DNA from: Leucaena leucocephala
Taxonomy: Eukaryota > Streptophyta > Magnoliopsida > Fabales > Fabaceae
NCBI GenBank assembly: GCA_037074615.1
Contig: CM073569.1
Coordinates: 1,308,001-1,372,000 of the forward strand
DNA: 64,000 nucleotides
Direction of reading: 5' to 3'
Shown here in pieces: positions 26,506-39,700 of this stretch (the stretch's first letter is position 1; every line of letters begins with the position of its first letter). A program made the translations under genes and the position numbers. The notes beneath the pieces were generated by a model. That model did no database searches, had not been told where the DNA came from, and was given only the letters and a program-made list of their open reading frames with translations.

Positions 26506-28931
26506 TCATTCAGGTCGAATTCAAATTCTGAGTCATAAAATGAGAAGAGAGAGAGCAAGCGGTGAAACTTGAGTTTGACAAAAGTGGGTTCCATCTCTCC
26601 TTCTCTCGTTCTCATCTATATATACATATATGTTGAAATTGGTATTTAAATTAATTCAGCGAATGCTCTTCATTCTTATATATTCAGTGTTGTATTATTC
26701 AGAGTGTAGGGTAAAATACTTGGGCTAGGTGAAAAAGACAAGCATCATGCTATTGCTTCCCAAAATTTTTCCCCATACATGTAAATGTATTTGCCATAGA
26801 CATAAATCATATAGAGGATTCTATATCTTCCCACTTTTTTAGCCCTTTGAGATGTTGAGAAAGCTATGATCTGCATTTTTACTGAGCTCTTCTTGTCTTG
26901 TGTTCTGATACGTTAGATTAATTACAATGATAGGATTTATTCTTGTTTTTTGGATTGAGCCATGGTTGAATAACTAGCGCTTCCTTTTCAGGGACAAATT
27001 TTGTGCTCCCCCACCACGGTATCAAAACCCATTGATATCTTTTGTTAGCTTAATTTTGAACTTTGAAATTATAATATCTTTGTCTTCTGATAATAATTTT
27101 CTGGTTGCATGGCTTTTTGAAAATTCAAAAAACAATGTTTAGTGGAAGAAAAAGCCGGGTCAAATGAGTTTGTTATCCGATCATATCAGGTTAACATGAC
27201 ATGTTAGGTGAAAGGGGAGAGTCTCCTATTGTTATAACTTAGTTCGTTTAAATTATTCTAATTATTTAAATTAAAATTAGAGGGTCGAGATTTTTTTTTT
27301 TAAATTTTAATATCTTTTTTTATTTCAACAAACATAAAATATAAAATAAAGATAATCTTTTATCTAAAAAGGATAAGCTTTAAATTTGGATACTAGTCTT
27401 TGTTGTTTTTAACGCAACTTTACACTGCAGTCGTAAATGTCAGATTTTAAGGAGCATTTGAATGTAAAATAAAAAATAAAAAATCTCTATCGATTAATAA
27501 ACATATTGATATTGATTATATCAATTAATCAGTTTTTGTACAATAGAAAGGAAATACTTCTCTAGAAAAGGCAAACGGATTATGTAGTTCTGAAACAAAA
27601 CAGGAAGCTTCATTTGGGACCTTGATAATCAAATGGGAAAAGGAAAATAGTAACAATTAATAATAATAGAAAAGACCTCACTTGACTAAAGTCATAACAA
27701 AGTTGAAGACTTGCAATTTAAGTTTCAGGTTCAGGCAACAAGAAATAACAACTTGGATAGCTCAACCTTAACCTCCAAAGACATTCCTAGCTAACAAGAA
27801 TCCAACACACAAAATCTAAAGTTTGATTCGGTTGGTTCTGATCTGTGGCCTTCCACCTCATTCAAATAAAGCACATGCGTCTTAAGGTCATTTACACACT
27901 ACTCCAAAATGCCGTACCATCCCAGAAAGATCGTACCACTAACCTTTAACATTCATCGCTTCTCAAATACATCAGGACAATTCCATAAAGTAATCTCATA
28001 TTCATTGTTATGCTGCAACAGCCGTGATACTACAAGCTTACCAGTCATCGTCATCAGATTAAAAGTGTAAGCTGCGTAATTATCTCCCAATAGGAAAACA
28101 TCAATCATAATGACTCCTCATTTTGGTGTTTGTGCCTTTTATATCGAATCTCAATTATTCAGAGGAAATGATTCAAATGTCAACACTCATAAAGAAGGAA
28201 ATTTCAACCAAAACAAAATAATAATTGAGATGTCAAATCTAAACCATTAAAGTAACAGAGAGCAAGTAGAAAGTGAAGAATAAAGACCCAGAATACTACA
28301 GTAACCATAAGACTACAAACTGCCAGAGTTTTTTTCGGCTTCTACAAGTATTCTCACTTTCCTTTGAGTGAGTATCTATACCAAGACACTACAAACTACC
28401 GGAGGTTTTAACATTTAGTCTACGAAGTATTAAAGAAGGTTGTCTTTTGATAATGAGGATGCTTAAACGTTACTACATACCCAGGCTTGTTTAACTAAGT
28501 GTGTATTTGGAAAAGAAAAAAAGTGTTTTAGACCCAAACACTAATCTTAATGGCAAAATTGCTTTCGAGCAAAACTATAATTTAAGTCATTGAAAACTAT
28601 AGTTTTGTATAAGCAAGATCTACCAATTTTAAAAAAAGATTAAAAAATAACTATTTTAATCATTTAAATTTTTGTCATCTTCTTATCTTTCCTTTCTTAT
28701 TTACCTCATACCCTTTATAATAATTTATTTATAAAAAAAATTATTTTGATAACAACTATCCAAACACTTATTTTTTTAAAATCACTTTTCATGTGAAATC
28801 TATTCTTTAAAATCACTTTAAAATTAATTTTTTTCAGAATTTATTTTCCAGAAGTTAAACCAAACATACCCTAAATGATTATTAACTAGGGCCACATGTT
28901 CCCCTGCCCATAACTAATCTAGTTTTCTCTC
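26506..28931. other. Intergenic, no gene recognised
   Basis: The start is the 3' UTR of the protease copy. The interval 27600-28500 is less AT-rich than its surroundings but has no open frame with a family signature. A phrase resembling ACTACAAACTRCCRGAG occurs twice (about 28312 and 28389). I see no RNA gene. Confidence 0.45.
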
Positions 28932-28939
28932 TATAAATA
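28932..28939 (+). promoter_or_regulatory. TATA box of the peroxidase gene
   Basis: TATAAATA in CTCTCTATAAATACCC lies 65-72 bases before the ATG at 29004, a usual plant spacing for a short leader. Confidence 0.7.
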
Positions 28940-29003
28940 CCCACTTTATCCATCCTTGATTTCCACAGCCAAAAGCTGAAGATCATTAAGTCTTCTCCTT
29001 AAA

Positions 29004-30274
29004 ATGGACATCATAATTGCAGTCATAAGCTCAATTATTTTGTTCTCAGCAGTTCCTTTAGCTAATTCACTTAGCTTAAACTACTATGAGAAGACATGCC
29101 CTGATCTGGAGTTCATTGTTGCCAAGGTCGTGAGGGAAGCAACTTCTAAGGACAAAACTGTTCCTGCAGCACTTCTTCGAATGCACTTCCATGATTGTTT
29201 CATTAGGGTAATGCTTTTTTCTTCCCTTTTACTCTGTTTTCTTTCACTCATGCATCATGAACTGACTTGAACTGATTTTTCCCCCTAATTCCAAAGGGAT
29301 GTGATGCCTCAGTGCTGCTAAACTCAAAAGGAAACAACAAAGCAGAAAAGGATGGACCACCGAATATTTCTTTGCATGCGTTCTATGTCATTGATAATGT
29401 GAAGAGCGAACTAGAAAAGTCATGCCCCGGCGTGGTCTCTTGTGCTGACATCCTAGCACTAGCAGCAAGGGATGTGGTTTTTCTGGTAAGAAAACAAAGT
29501 TCAGTACAGATTTGAATAACTATTCTGTCCTTGGCATTGGTATGTTTGGTTAGTTCCAGTGAGTTTGCAGCTATCTCTCGGATGCATATCTTATTGTAAC
29601 TTTTACAGTCTGGAGGTCCAAGTTGGGATGTACCTAAAGGAAGAAAGGATGGTAGAACATCTATGGCCAGTGAAACAAGACAATTGCCAGCACCAACCTT
29701 CAACATATCACAGTTGCAGCAGAGCTTCTCTCAGAGAGGTCTGTCAGCCGAGGATCTGGTCGCGTTGTCAGGTAAGCAACTCTAAAGATCCACATCGCCA
29801 GTACTTTCATCTAAGCATATCCTATTCCAATATATATCTGAAAATAGTTTAGACTAACACATCTTTTTATTCAATGTAGGAGGACATACTTTAGGTTTCT
29901 CTCATTGTTCATCCTTCCAGAACAGAATTCACAACTTCAATTCTACACACGACGTGGATCCTTCATTGAATCCATCGTTTGCTGCAAAATTGAAGTCAAT
30001 TTGTCCACTGAAAAATCAGGCAAAGAATGCCGGCACCACCATGGACCCTTCAACTACTACTTTCGATAACACGTATTTCAAGGCAATCCTCCAAGGGAAG
30101 AGCTTATTTTCTTCTGATCAAGCTCTGCTTGATACCCCAAAGGCCAAGAAATTGGTGTCTAAGTTTGCTACCTCACAAGAGGCCTTCTTCAAATCTTTTG
30201 CCAATTCGATGATCAAAATGAGTAGCATTAATGGTGGGCAAGAGATTAGGAAGATCTGCAGGGTTGTCAACTAA
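29004..30274 (+). CDS. Class III secretory peroxidase (PER64-like)
   Basis: Heme peroxidase of the cell wall, oxidising phenolics with hydrogen peroxide. Four exons (29004-29207, 29297-29485, 29609-29771, 29880-30274) with the classic three introns, giving 316 residues. A signal peptide covers about residues 1-22. The distal catalytic pair R59 and H63 lie in LLRMHFHDCF; the proximal heme ligand H188 lies in GGHTLGFSHC. Conserved cysteines and the VSCADILALAARD motif are present. Stretches such as KAEKDGPPNISLHAFYVIDN and RQLPAPTFNISQL resemble Arabidopsis PER64, known for lignin deposition at the Casparian strip. The precise orthology and role here are inference. Confidence 0.95.
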
Positions 30275-31602
30275 AATATCAATCTTAATGCTCTGTCTAG
30301 TTCAGGATAAGCAACAAATTTGAAAAATACTGAAGGTGTGCTGTAGATCACACCTGCAAGATATCAAGAAATTGGTTATCTCATGATGCTGAGAAAGGAT
30401 TTTTATCTGGTTGTAATGAAGCTCAAGATCTTTAAGAGCTAATCTATAAATTGGTGATAAAATATGCATTTCTGGTCACTTGAAGTGCTAAGATATACTA
30501 TTACACTCTAGTAAACTCAACACAGGCACTCTCCTTATCTGTGCCATGAGTTTCTTCACAAAATTACGAACTTGATCTTGCCAGTGGCACATCCAACAAA
30601 TGCAACTGTCAGAGATGATATGATTTGCATCTTAACCCAAGAGAACAAAGTTCAAATGATCTCATTACGAACTGAGAGAACAGAGGACATTATTAAATCA
30701 CAGAATCTCATCAATCTTGTAATCTGTATAAAATTTTGTAACCTCAACTGAATTAAACCAGTCCAACTGAGGAAACATGGCTTGAAAGTGACAAGTATAA
30801 TTTATAAACCTATAGATGGGTTGGTTGTTTAAGCATCCATGTTCTTTTTTCCTTTCTTCATAATCACCACCATCCCTCCCTCCTAAGAAAAAGCGGTGAA
30901 TGGTTTATCCAAAGAATTGGTTGTCGATAGAGAGCAATGGCGTAATACGATTCATGTAGCAGACCCCACTTAGTAGAATAAGGCTAACTTTTGTTATTGC
31001 TGTTGGAGCGTTTATAGGGAAATATGGCTGAAATATCATACAGGATGAAACAATTTTTTATTGCAAAGAAGAATTAATTAAAGTTGTCTGTTCAAAATAA
31101 TTAGAAGATTCAGAGCCATTTGACAGTAGCACAGATAAAAATGGGTTGACATCTCTGCAAATTTTGCAAAATTGAATGCGTAATAACTCTCAATAGTAGA
31201 TCAAAACAAGCCCAAATTGTACTTTAGAAGCTCTGAAATAGAAATAATGACAATGGCAATGGTAGTGCCAGAGAATTCCAGATCATATACCATCCTCGGT
31301 CCCTCTACAAAGAAATCACTTCAATATTCGGTCAATTTTAACACCGAGCAACAACAAAATCTAGAAGGAAGTCCCACTACTTCCAAGAAGGACTCTATCT
31401 GATTAACCATTTTTACGTATAAATTGTGATTAGTGAGTAAATAAACATTGACTAACATGGTTAACTGTACTACTTAATATTATAGAGCATTACATGAAGC
31501 CTGAAAGCAGCAAGCACCAATATGACCACAGTAATGCCATGGTGTCACCAAAAAAATTCTGAATGTTATTGAAAACTATGAGCTACCTCAAGCTTGATCT
31601 TT
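30275..31602. other. Convergent 3' flanks, no gene seen
   Basis: Lies between the ends of the peroxidase (+) and the methyltransferase (-). It probably holds both 3' UTRs. A 61-codon open frame at 31217-31402 shows no family features. Confidence 0.45.
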
Positions 31603-33007
31603 TCAGATAAGAGTAATTTCAGCCAATTGAATGTTACCACTTAGCGTAGATGCCTTGCAGGGTGGCAGGAAAGAAAACCCATCAAGAAGCTTGACACACA
31701 TCATGCCCCATTTCACCATTAAAAACTCAATAAGGTGATGCCCACTGCACATGATTTGATGGATAAATTAGACTATAGAAGAGAGCCATATTACAGATTA
31801 AAATGTACCTCCGATTATCATATGATGTTATAAAAACTGATCCAGGAGATTTTTGAAGCAGGAATGTTACAGTAGCAAAGAGGTCATCAAAGGCTGAACA
31901 ATATGAAAAAGAATCAATGTTCCCGCTCAATCTATATAGGAAAGTTGATAAACAAAAGAATGAATATTTTTTCACCATTTGAGTCATACAAAACATCAGC
32001 CCCAAGAATAACTTTGGGCTGTAAGCTGAATATGAATGAATCCCACACTCCCCATGTCAACCCCAGCACCTACAAAATAAAGGGAAATCCATTAAGGAAA
32101 CAGAGAAAGAATGCCAAAATAAAATTTTGGAATCATGCGTGAGGTATATTATATGTATAAGGCAATGGTAGTTGGGCTTGAAGACACCCCCTTATTGAAA
32201 AAGTCACACTAGACACAGAAAGGGTGAAACCATGATATTATATTGCATTTGCATCATTACAGCTTTAAGTTGTTAAGTCCGAGCATGAGCATATTTATGC
32301 ACATAGATTGTAAAAGATGGAATAGTTGAGACAGGAACTGTGGTGATATCTCACATTGCACTTAAGTTTGTTCAAGTCACAAACTTTACGCACGTTGTCC
32401 AGTACCTGCAGCTCCAAAACAATTAGCAATCAGTTCACAGATATAGAAGTTCCAGCCATGGTAGATAAGACATAACAGTCAAACAAGGTGGATTATGCTA
32501 GTAATGAGAACCAAGATCTCAAATAGCTAATCCATAATAAGCAATACCTCTAATCTACTCGAACCATCTGTAAGAGTGACATCAGCTCCCACTTTTGCAG
32601 CAACCAAACCAGGCAAGGAAGTTCCAGCGCCAAGCTGCATGAAAACAATAAGATGAATAACACTGCGGATATAAGCCAATCCTTGAACTAAAATCATACC
32701 TCAAGAACACTAGTTCCAGAAAACCGTTGCCCTTGTTCCCAAACATACTCGGCTAAAACTATACTGCAGGGCCAGACGAAAAGGCCATAATCTTCCTTCA
32801 TATTCTGCTTTAAGTCACCAACAACATATGCAAATAACACGGTGTGGTTAGATTCCAAATTGAGAAGAGAATCTGAGTGTCTGGGAAAAAGAGGACCTCA
32901 ATGACGGAGATGCACAAGTCCGGGTTTTCAGGGTCATCGCCGAAATTGTGCCGAGAAACGGTCGTCATGTTGGGAAGTGATTCATCATTCGAGTCATTGC
33001 CTTCCAT
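31603..33007 (-). CDS. METTL23-like class I methyltransferase
   Basis: S-adenosylmethionine-dependent methyltransferase of the METTL21/23 group. On the minus strand, seven exons: 33007-32897, 32804-32700, 32634-32548, 32405-32355, 32069-31976, 31893-31809, 31744-31603, joining to 224 residues. Exon 2 carries DYGLFVWPCSIVLAEYVW, typical of the group. Exon 3 carries the SAM-binding motif I (LELGAGTSLPGLVA, spanning the exon 2/3 junction) and VTLTDGSSRLE. Exon 5 carries the ILGADVLYD motif. The end reads SGHHLIEFLMVKWG and stops at TGA 31605-31603. All junctions are GT-AG. The substrate in plants is not established to my knowledge; animal METTL23 is reported to methylate histone arginine. Confidence 0.9.
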
Positions 33008-33711
33008 ATCTTAACTTCTCGAAACCTTGCAGAGCTACTATGCTCCACCCACTCCGAGTATATTTCAGTGCGTCTAGAAGAAAATTGCGGCTCCATAAAA
33101 TATATTTTACCGGAAAAACTTTAAAATTTTAAAAATTATTTTGTTCCCCCTTGGATTATCGAAATTTTACGTAACTTATCGCCATTTTTTTTAAAGTTAT
33201 CATTGGTTTTCTGGATATTACAAGATTTTTTTTAGGGGGAAAAGGTAATTTACTAGTCCTTATAGTAATTTACATTCGGATAAATCAGGCCCGAGTCTGC
33301 ATCTTGCCCATTGATGAGCTTTCCCTTTAATCTCATGCCTTGAAACTGCTCTAACGAGCATTTCATCATATATCCTTCGTTCCTTTCCCTCCTCTGCACA
33401 GTGATGGAGTAGTAAATCTCATCTGTGTCCCAAACAACCTCAATCCTTCACTCCTTTCTCGGCTTTATCCACATTAGCTAGCTATGCAGTCAACACCAAT
33501 TCAACTCCAAAGTATAAGCCATTCATGGTTAAATCACATGCTTCGTCAGCTATGATTACAGAATTGTATTTAACTCTGGCTTTTATATTTTTGGCTCACT
33601 AATCTGATTTTGTCCTGACCTTTCACTCGCTAATATATAATCAATGCTGGTTATATGCATACAGAACACACAAGACTATTGATTTGAACTTGAAGAAACA
33701 AAAAGAAAAGC
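33008..33711. other. Upstream flank of the methyltransferase, no gene seen
   Basis: It contains the promoter of the minus-strand methyltransferase. No other open frame or repeat is convincing. Confidence 0.45.
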
Positions 33712-33885
33712 TTAACACTTGCCATACTTGTGCCAACAAATTAGCATCTTTATGCATCTTGTAGCAATTTAGAACCTGGACCTCTGTTCCTTCACCATGT
33801 AAAAGCAGCCTTGCCTTCTTCTATAAGAAGCACCAGAACTTCCATCCTTGTAATGGTTTTTGTGATGAGACGCACATTGGCCCAT
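33712..33885 (-). pseudogene. ROTUNDIFOLIA FOUR-LIKE / DEVIL small-peptide gene with an in-frame stop
   Basis: Read on the minus strand from ATG 33885. The peptide starts MGQCASHHKNHYKDG and reaches CFYMVKEQRSRF at codon 38. It is then cut by TAA (33771-33769). In the same frame the sequence goes on as IATRCIKMLICWHKYGKC to a second TAA at 33714-33712. The two halves together carry the RTFL/DVL domain: KEQRxRF, then Tyr-Ile, then RC..ML..W. In the family the codon at the stop is Tyr (TAT or TAC), so one base change to TAA explains the break. Family members are small plasma-membrane peptides that restrain cell proliferation in organ growth. The start MGQC could be lipidated. Arabidopsis has RTFL6/DVL17 between STY17 and PLD delta (from memory), so this is the positional counterpart. 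Confidence 0.8.
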
Positions 33886-34514
33886 ATTCAAAATGGAACA
33901 ACTTAAATTATGTAGCAATATCTGAATAACGTTGCTTTCTTCTCTGTCTCTGTAATAAAGATTAATGAAGGGGTTCTGAATGAGAACATTCAAACGCGTC
34001 ATTGTGATATACATTCATTATTACAGACAAAACAAAACGTGAGTGAAAGGATTGAACAAATTTCAATCGTTCTGACCTTGGAGAAATTGTTGTCTTGCCA
34101 AGGAATTTTTAGAGGCTTGCGATTTTGTTTTGCTATTTGTCCAGTTATAATTTTGGTACACACGGTTTCTTGTTTCCCCATTTAAAATTACCCGCGATTA
34201 TTATAAATCTAGTCAAAAGAAATGAAAACTTACATTTTTAATTTTTGAATTTTTTAAATTTGGTATTTTTATGTTATTCGATTTATTTTTTAATCATTTA
34301 ATTTAATGTTAAAAATTGTTTGAAAGTGTTAATTTACTTAATGAAAAATATTGACAGAAAATTAAAGTAATTCGCATATAATGCGTCATCATGCTAATAA
34401 AACAAACAAAAACTTATGTTAACTGTATTACTTTCTGAAAAAAATTATAAAATACGGGTGATTATTTTTTTATATATATGATATACTATATAGCAATTAA
34501 AAGTACTCATTAAT
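33886..34514. other. Upstream flank of the DVL gene, no gene seen
   Basis: AT-rich; probably the promoter region of the minus-strand peptide gene. Confidence 0.4.
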
Positions 34515-34770
34515 TAGGTGAATGATTACAATTTCTCACTAATTGGTGACATGTCTCGAGAAGATAATCATTGAATCTTCATTGGGTATATCGAGCTCTT
34601 GCCTGTTTAAGAAAACAACCAAAGGGAAACGAATTGCTTTAGCATTAATCATAATTTATTACATAGATTAGATTATAAGATTTAGCTATAAATTATGTGA
34701 TATTTATGTTTTCTCAATAATGATTATGGGTTTTCCCCTATGTGTTATGTTTTCAATTAACTTTAATTTT
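34515..34770 (+). repeat. Diverged direct repeat, first copy (matches intron 1 of the MBD gene)
   Basis: Shares an ordered series of words with 37850-38215: AATGATTACAAT/AATGATTATAAT, CACT..GTGACAT-TCTC, ATCGAGCTCTT/ATTTGAGCTCTT, TAGATTAGATTATAAGATTTAG, and a TATGTTATGTTTT end. The second copy lies in the first intron of the MBD gene. Confidence 0.6.
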
Positions 34771-35024
34771 TGTATATAACATGTGCGTGCTTTTATTTCC
34801 TTTTTAAGTACTATCTCAATATACAACGCAATCTCAATACAATAAAAGGGACTTCCATCGAAATCTAGTTATTAAATTCAATTTGATTAAACACTTGGTT
34901 ATCTCGAAGTAGCCAATTACCGCATTATTGTGAATGTAATGACTATTTTATATTAAACAAATTGCAATTTTCTAATCTCAAATGTTACAAAAGGATGCAT
35001 ATCATGGATTTGACATTTTACATT

Positions 35025-35270
35025 GAAAATGCCAAACAAAATATTATTCATGATAATCACTTTAATTACTACAAGAGGTTTTAGGATGAGATGTATGTAT
35101 TTAATCCATGCTAAACAATACAACGTCAATTACTTGATTTTATTTATAATATTTTTATATTTTAAAGAACTATTTAATTCTCATTCATTTTCTTATAGAT
35201 CTAAAACTTTTAAATAAACTCATCTTCTTTGCCTTGTGGAATGAAATGAATTCCACCTCAAATTTACAGG
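35025..35270 (+). repeat. Diverged copy of the MBD gene 5' region (copy 1)
   Basis: Parallels 35525-35790 and 36475-36725: an AATCACTTT.A.TA start, then GCA-TCCAT-CTAAA-A-TACA-CGT, then TTTTTATATTTTAAA.A..., then ATAGATCTAAAA and finally ATGAATTCCACC at 35246, which corresponds to the MBD gene start ATGAATTCCGCT. The copied start codon is followed by only a few codons of similarity. Confidence 0.6.
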
Positions 35271-35311
35271 CGAAGGAAACATTAAATCAAAAAAACTATC
35301 ATGATTGTTAC

Positions 35312-35790
35312 TTTAGTTTTTTTTGTCGATATTGGGCAATTTTCTTAAAAGAAAATGTCATTAGGTCGTGTTTTAACGGTGGTGGTTTTTGAAACTATCA
35401 CTAACAGAACGACCATAAAATATAATTCTTTTATTCATCATCTTAGGGGACGCATTTTGAAATCATTGAAAAAAGTCATTAAAATTTGTATTTATTTTAT
35501 CAAAAATGTATATAATATATCACATTATTATTGCTAAACAAAATTTATTTATAATGTTATTGGTAATAATCACTTTCACTAAAAGAAACTCCTGAAGTGA
35601 AATGTATGCACGCAGTCCATATCAAATAATACAGCGTTAATTATTTTATTCTATTCACAATCTTTTTATATTTTAAATAGCGGTTTCATTTTCATCCATT
35701 CTTTCATATATCTAAAATTTTAAATAAATTTATTCTTTAAACTGATTTTCTCTGCCTAATCAAAGAAATTATTCCCGCTTTAGATTTAGA
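35312..35790 (+). repeat. Diverged copy of the MBD gene 5' region (copy 2)
   Basis: Longer copy, matching 36195-36725 from TTAGTTTTTTTTGTCGATATTG onward through AAATGTATATAATATAT.ACATTATT and GCTAAACAAAATTTATT to ATTCCCGCTTTAGAT. The start codon position has decayed (ATTATTCCCGCT instead of ATGAATTCCGCT). Confidence 0.65.
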
Positions 35791-36194
35791 GCCTGTTTGG
35801 TTTCCATGGAAATTATGATTTTAAAAGATTTTTTTAGCAAAACTTTTGTTTGAGAAAATTTTAAAACAAATAGTTATATTTGTCTAAAAAGGTTTTTTGA
35901 CCAAATTATGGTTTAAAATCATAGTTTCAGATAAGCTAGTCAGAGTAACTTTTAGAACCGTAAAAGAGGTTATGGACTACTTAATTACTATTTTACCATT
36001 ATTTTTTCTTACACCCCCTCTCGTCTCTTTTCTAACTTTTAGAACTATTTTTTTCATAAATTCTTTTCTAAAAGTCCTTTTCTAAAAGCTACCTAAATTT
36101 TTTTTTATACACCTTTTTCTAAAAATCTATCCAAACACACACTTATAAACGCGCACTTTTTATACATTGAATCTAAAAACTCATGATGCGTTCT

Positions 36195-36725
36195 TACGTT
36201 AGTTTTTCGATATTGTCACTAAATAATAGCAATTTTAAAAATTGTCATTAAGTTTTGTATTTTAATGGTGGGGTTTTTTAAAACTATCACTAATACAACG
36301 AACGTGAAACCTTTTTTTTTTTTTTTGATTGCACGTGAAACCTTTTTTTATTCATCATTATATTGAAGGAGATATATTTTGAAAGAGTAAACAATTAAAT
36401 TTGCATATTTTTTGTAAAAAATGTATATAATATATTACATTATTGCTAAACAAAATTTATTCATAATTATTAGGTATAATAATCACTTTTACTAATAGAG
36501 ACTTCTAGAGTAAAATATATACACGCAATCCATACTAAATGACACAGTGTCAGTTACTTTATTTCGTCCGCATTTTGTTTACAGTCTCTTTATATTTTAA
36601 AGAGTTGCTTCATTCTCATCCATTCTGATCTTACAGATCTAAAATTCTAAATAATCTCATTCTCTAAACTTATCTTCTCTATTTCATCGGAAGAGATGAA
36701 TTCCGCTTTAGATCTACGGCCGAAC
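36195..36725 (+). repeat. MBD gene promoter/leader copy joined to the intact start (copy 3)
   Basis: The copy contiguous with the gene: the repeated sequence runs up to and through the ATG at 36696. It also contains a short local doubling of ACGTGAAACCTTTTTTT at about 36305 and 36339. Confidence 0.65.
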
Positions 36726-39700
36726 GATACTCCTAGCGATGATCGAGAACAAGAGGTGGTATATACAACATGCTCAATTGATTTTCTGTTACATTTCCCC
36801 CAATATTTGATTACTCTATTTTCTTGCAATCCTTCATTTTTCCCATGTGTGATATATATATATTTTTTCCTCTCTTTCATATTTTTTAATATTTTGTGTA
36901 TTTTCTAATATTTTTTTTTGAGAATAATCTTGGTTTGCTCCTTATGCGTAACTCTCGCACATGTATGGTCAATTAAAAAATTTGATGAGAAAATTATGGT
37001 TTCGATCTAAAACTCAAATGAGTAATTCTCAACAATGAATTGATTTTCCACCAATCGAAATTATCTGGTAGTAAACATCATGGAAATTTTATATCCGTGT
37101 TATTTTTTATTTTTTTTAGTTTCATCTCCTTCAAGCCTAATTTGTAGATCTTCTCACTTGTTTTCTTGATATTTCTCTGCATTATTTTTGTATCTTTCTA
37201 CTTTTACTTGAAAATATTTGTAAACACAATTTCCCCCTTCTTTATGGACGAGTCTTCTCATAAATAATTCTGAAGAAAAAACTAGATCGGAAAATCGCGA
37301 TCTTATACAAGCAGGGTATATTCTTCCACAAATTAGTTTTATGACGCATCGAAATCCTAGACTAATATGAAGCACATCTTCCCTTTCTGGCATTTGGGAA
37401 ATGAACTGAATTCATTATTTGGTTTGTTGGTCAATTTTGCTAATATTAAATTTGCTAATTAATTATCCACTCAGATCTAAACCTATGCCATGACCAGGAG
37501 AAAACGAATCTCTTTGTCGAGGAGACTCATATATAGTCTAGTCAAACATGAATTTTGACTAAGCTAAACACACAGTTGCACATGCTTCCACTATTTGCAG
37601 GTCAAATACAAAGAGTGAAATTGAAAATAGATATAAACTGATGGGGAGGGAAATTTTAGTTCTGTAAAAGAGAGAGGACCTAATATATATATATATATGT
37701 TTGATCAAATTAGATTTACTATTTAATTATGATTTCGAATGAGCTACTGCATGCGTATGCCTAAAAGATGATGGTGCCGTGCATTTGAATGTGATTTTTT
37801 CTCATAAATTTGATGTATATGTTGCAATGATTGAGAATAATAAACATTTTTAGGAGAATGATTATAATCTCTTACTCTATGTGACACATCTCATGGGGGG
37901 TGCAATGAACCTAAGAAGGTATATTAAGAAGAAAATTAAACAATACTAACTAAAAAAGAGATAATTAACCATTGCACAATATAGCTACTTTTCTAGCCCT
38001 GAATCAATCTTCAATCGCTATATTTGAGCTCTTATTACTTATGTAAGATTCAATACATACCACCATTCTATAACATTAGTCATAATTTTTGTTTACATTG
38101 ATTATTAGATTATATTATAAGATTTAGTTATCATTAGATGAGATTTATATAGCTGCCCAATGATGTTTTTGGGTGGTCTTTCTCAATATGTTATGTTTTT
38201 TATGTACTTTAATGTCTTCCTAATTAGCATCGTAATTAATAGTATGATTTCTCTTTATGTATAATAATAGTGACTTGTTAATCAAAATGTATCTACATTT
38301 GATCTATTTAAATGCAGCCTGATTCCAAAATAAACGTGCAAGCCATTGTTGTAGTTCCATTGGCATATAAACGGCCAAATGATGATGCTATCTTCGCATC
38401 CACTTCTTCTGGGAAAAGGGTATGTGAAAATTAATTACTTTTGTTCCCAAAATTTATGTTCTTTATTTGAAAACTACTTCCTTAATCAATTTATAGACTC
38501 ATTTTTTAGGGGAAATGAATAGCTAGGTTGTTAATGAAGATGACGAGAAATAGGGTATAATTAAGCAATGGGATAGTATTATGTTGGTAATCTCAAGAAC
38601 GTTATCTTGATGAAAAAGCAAACTAAAACCATAAGATATATCACCAAGTGAATGAATATGAATTTACAATACTGCCTATATATATATTCTGGCTGTTTTT
38701 GAATCTCATCTAAAACGTCGTGACTCTCATGGTGCTATGTTGGTGAATTTGTGTCTATCCTAGTTTGATTAGCAAAAGTGACCTATGTTACTCCGAAGGT
38801 TACCCGGGCAACCTTTTCTAGTGTTAATCTTACTCCTCACCAGAATATTGAGGCGGTAAATGTATCCTTGAGGAGATCAAAGGATATCCAACCTCTATAT
38901 ATATTCGTATTGATCGAGCAATCTAATGGTAGTACCTAATCTTAAATATTACAAATGCATCAATATAATATTATGGTTTTGACATTGGACATACGTGTGT
39001 GTGTGTGTAGACTTATTCTTTTGTGCTATTGTGTTGTACTTAGAGGAGGAGAACAGCTGAAACACCTGAAGGATGGATTTGTGAGCCAAGAGCTCGAAAA
39101 AATGGAGTAATTGATAAGGTATTATGTTTTACATGCACATGCATGGAGATATATATATATATGAATTTTTTTTTAAGTAAAGTTGCTTATATATTCATTA
39201 TGTTAAACATAAACTTAAAATTTACCTAACTATTGTCATATATGCATACACTAAGCATTGTTTTTGTTGCATAGTTTTACTATCATAAACATACGAACGT
39301 AAGATGCCGTTCGCTTAAAGAAATACAAAGGTATTCGTTACATGGAATTCGTCCTGGACCTAGAGCCAAAGAATTGGAAAAGGAAATCCTTGCTGCTGAA
39401 ATGAGAGTGAGTTCATATCTTAAACATACATATCTAACGTCATTCATTCAATCAATTATTTCTCTCCACTACTACTATATTTGTATACATATATATGTGT
39501 GGGGATTTAACGTTGAAATATTTTGAAACTGGAGGCCAAGGCGAGAGAAGAAGAAATCCGCCCGAGTACTGAAGCTCGTGTAGAAGGCGTGGCTGCAAAG
39601 AATAAAGGGTGAGTTCGTTCTAAATGTAAATTTTTACAATATATGCATGTATATTTATACATCATGATGTCACTTATGGTTATTATAAAATATTTTAGAA

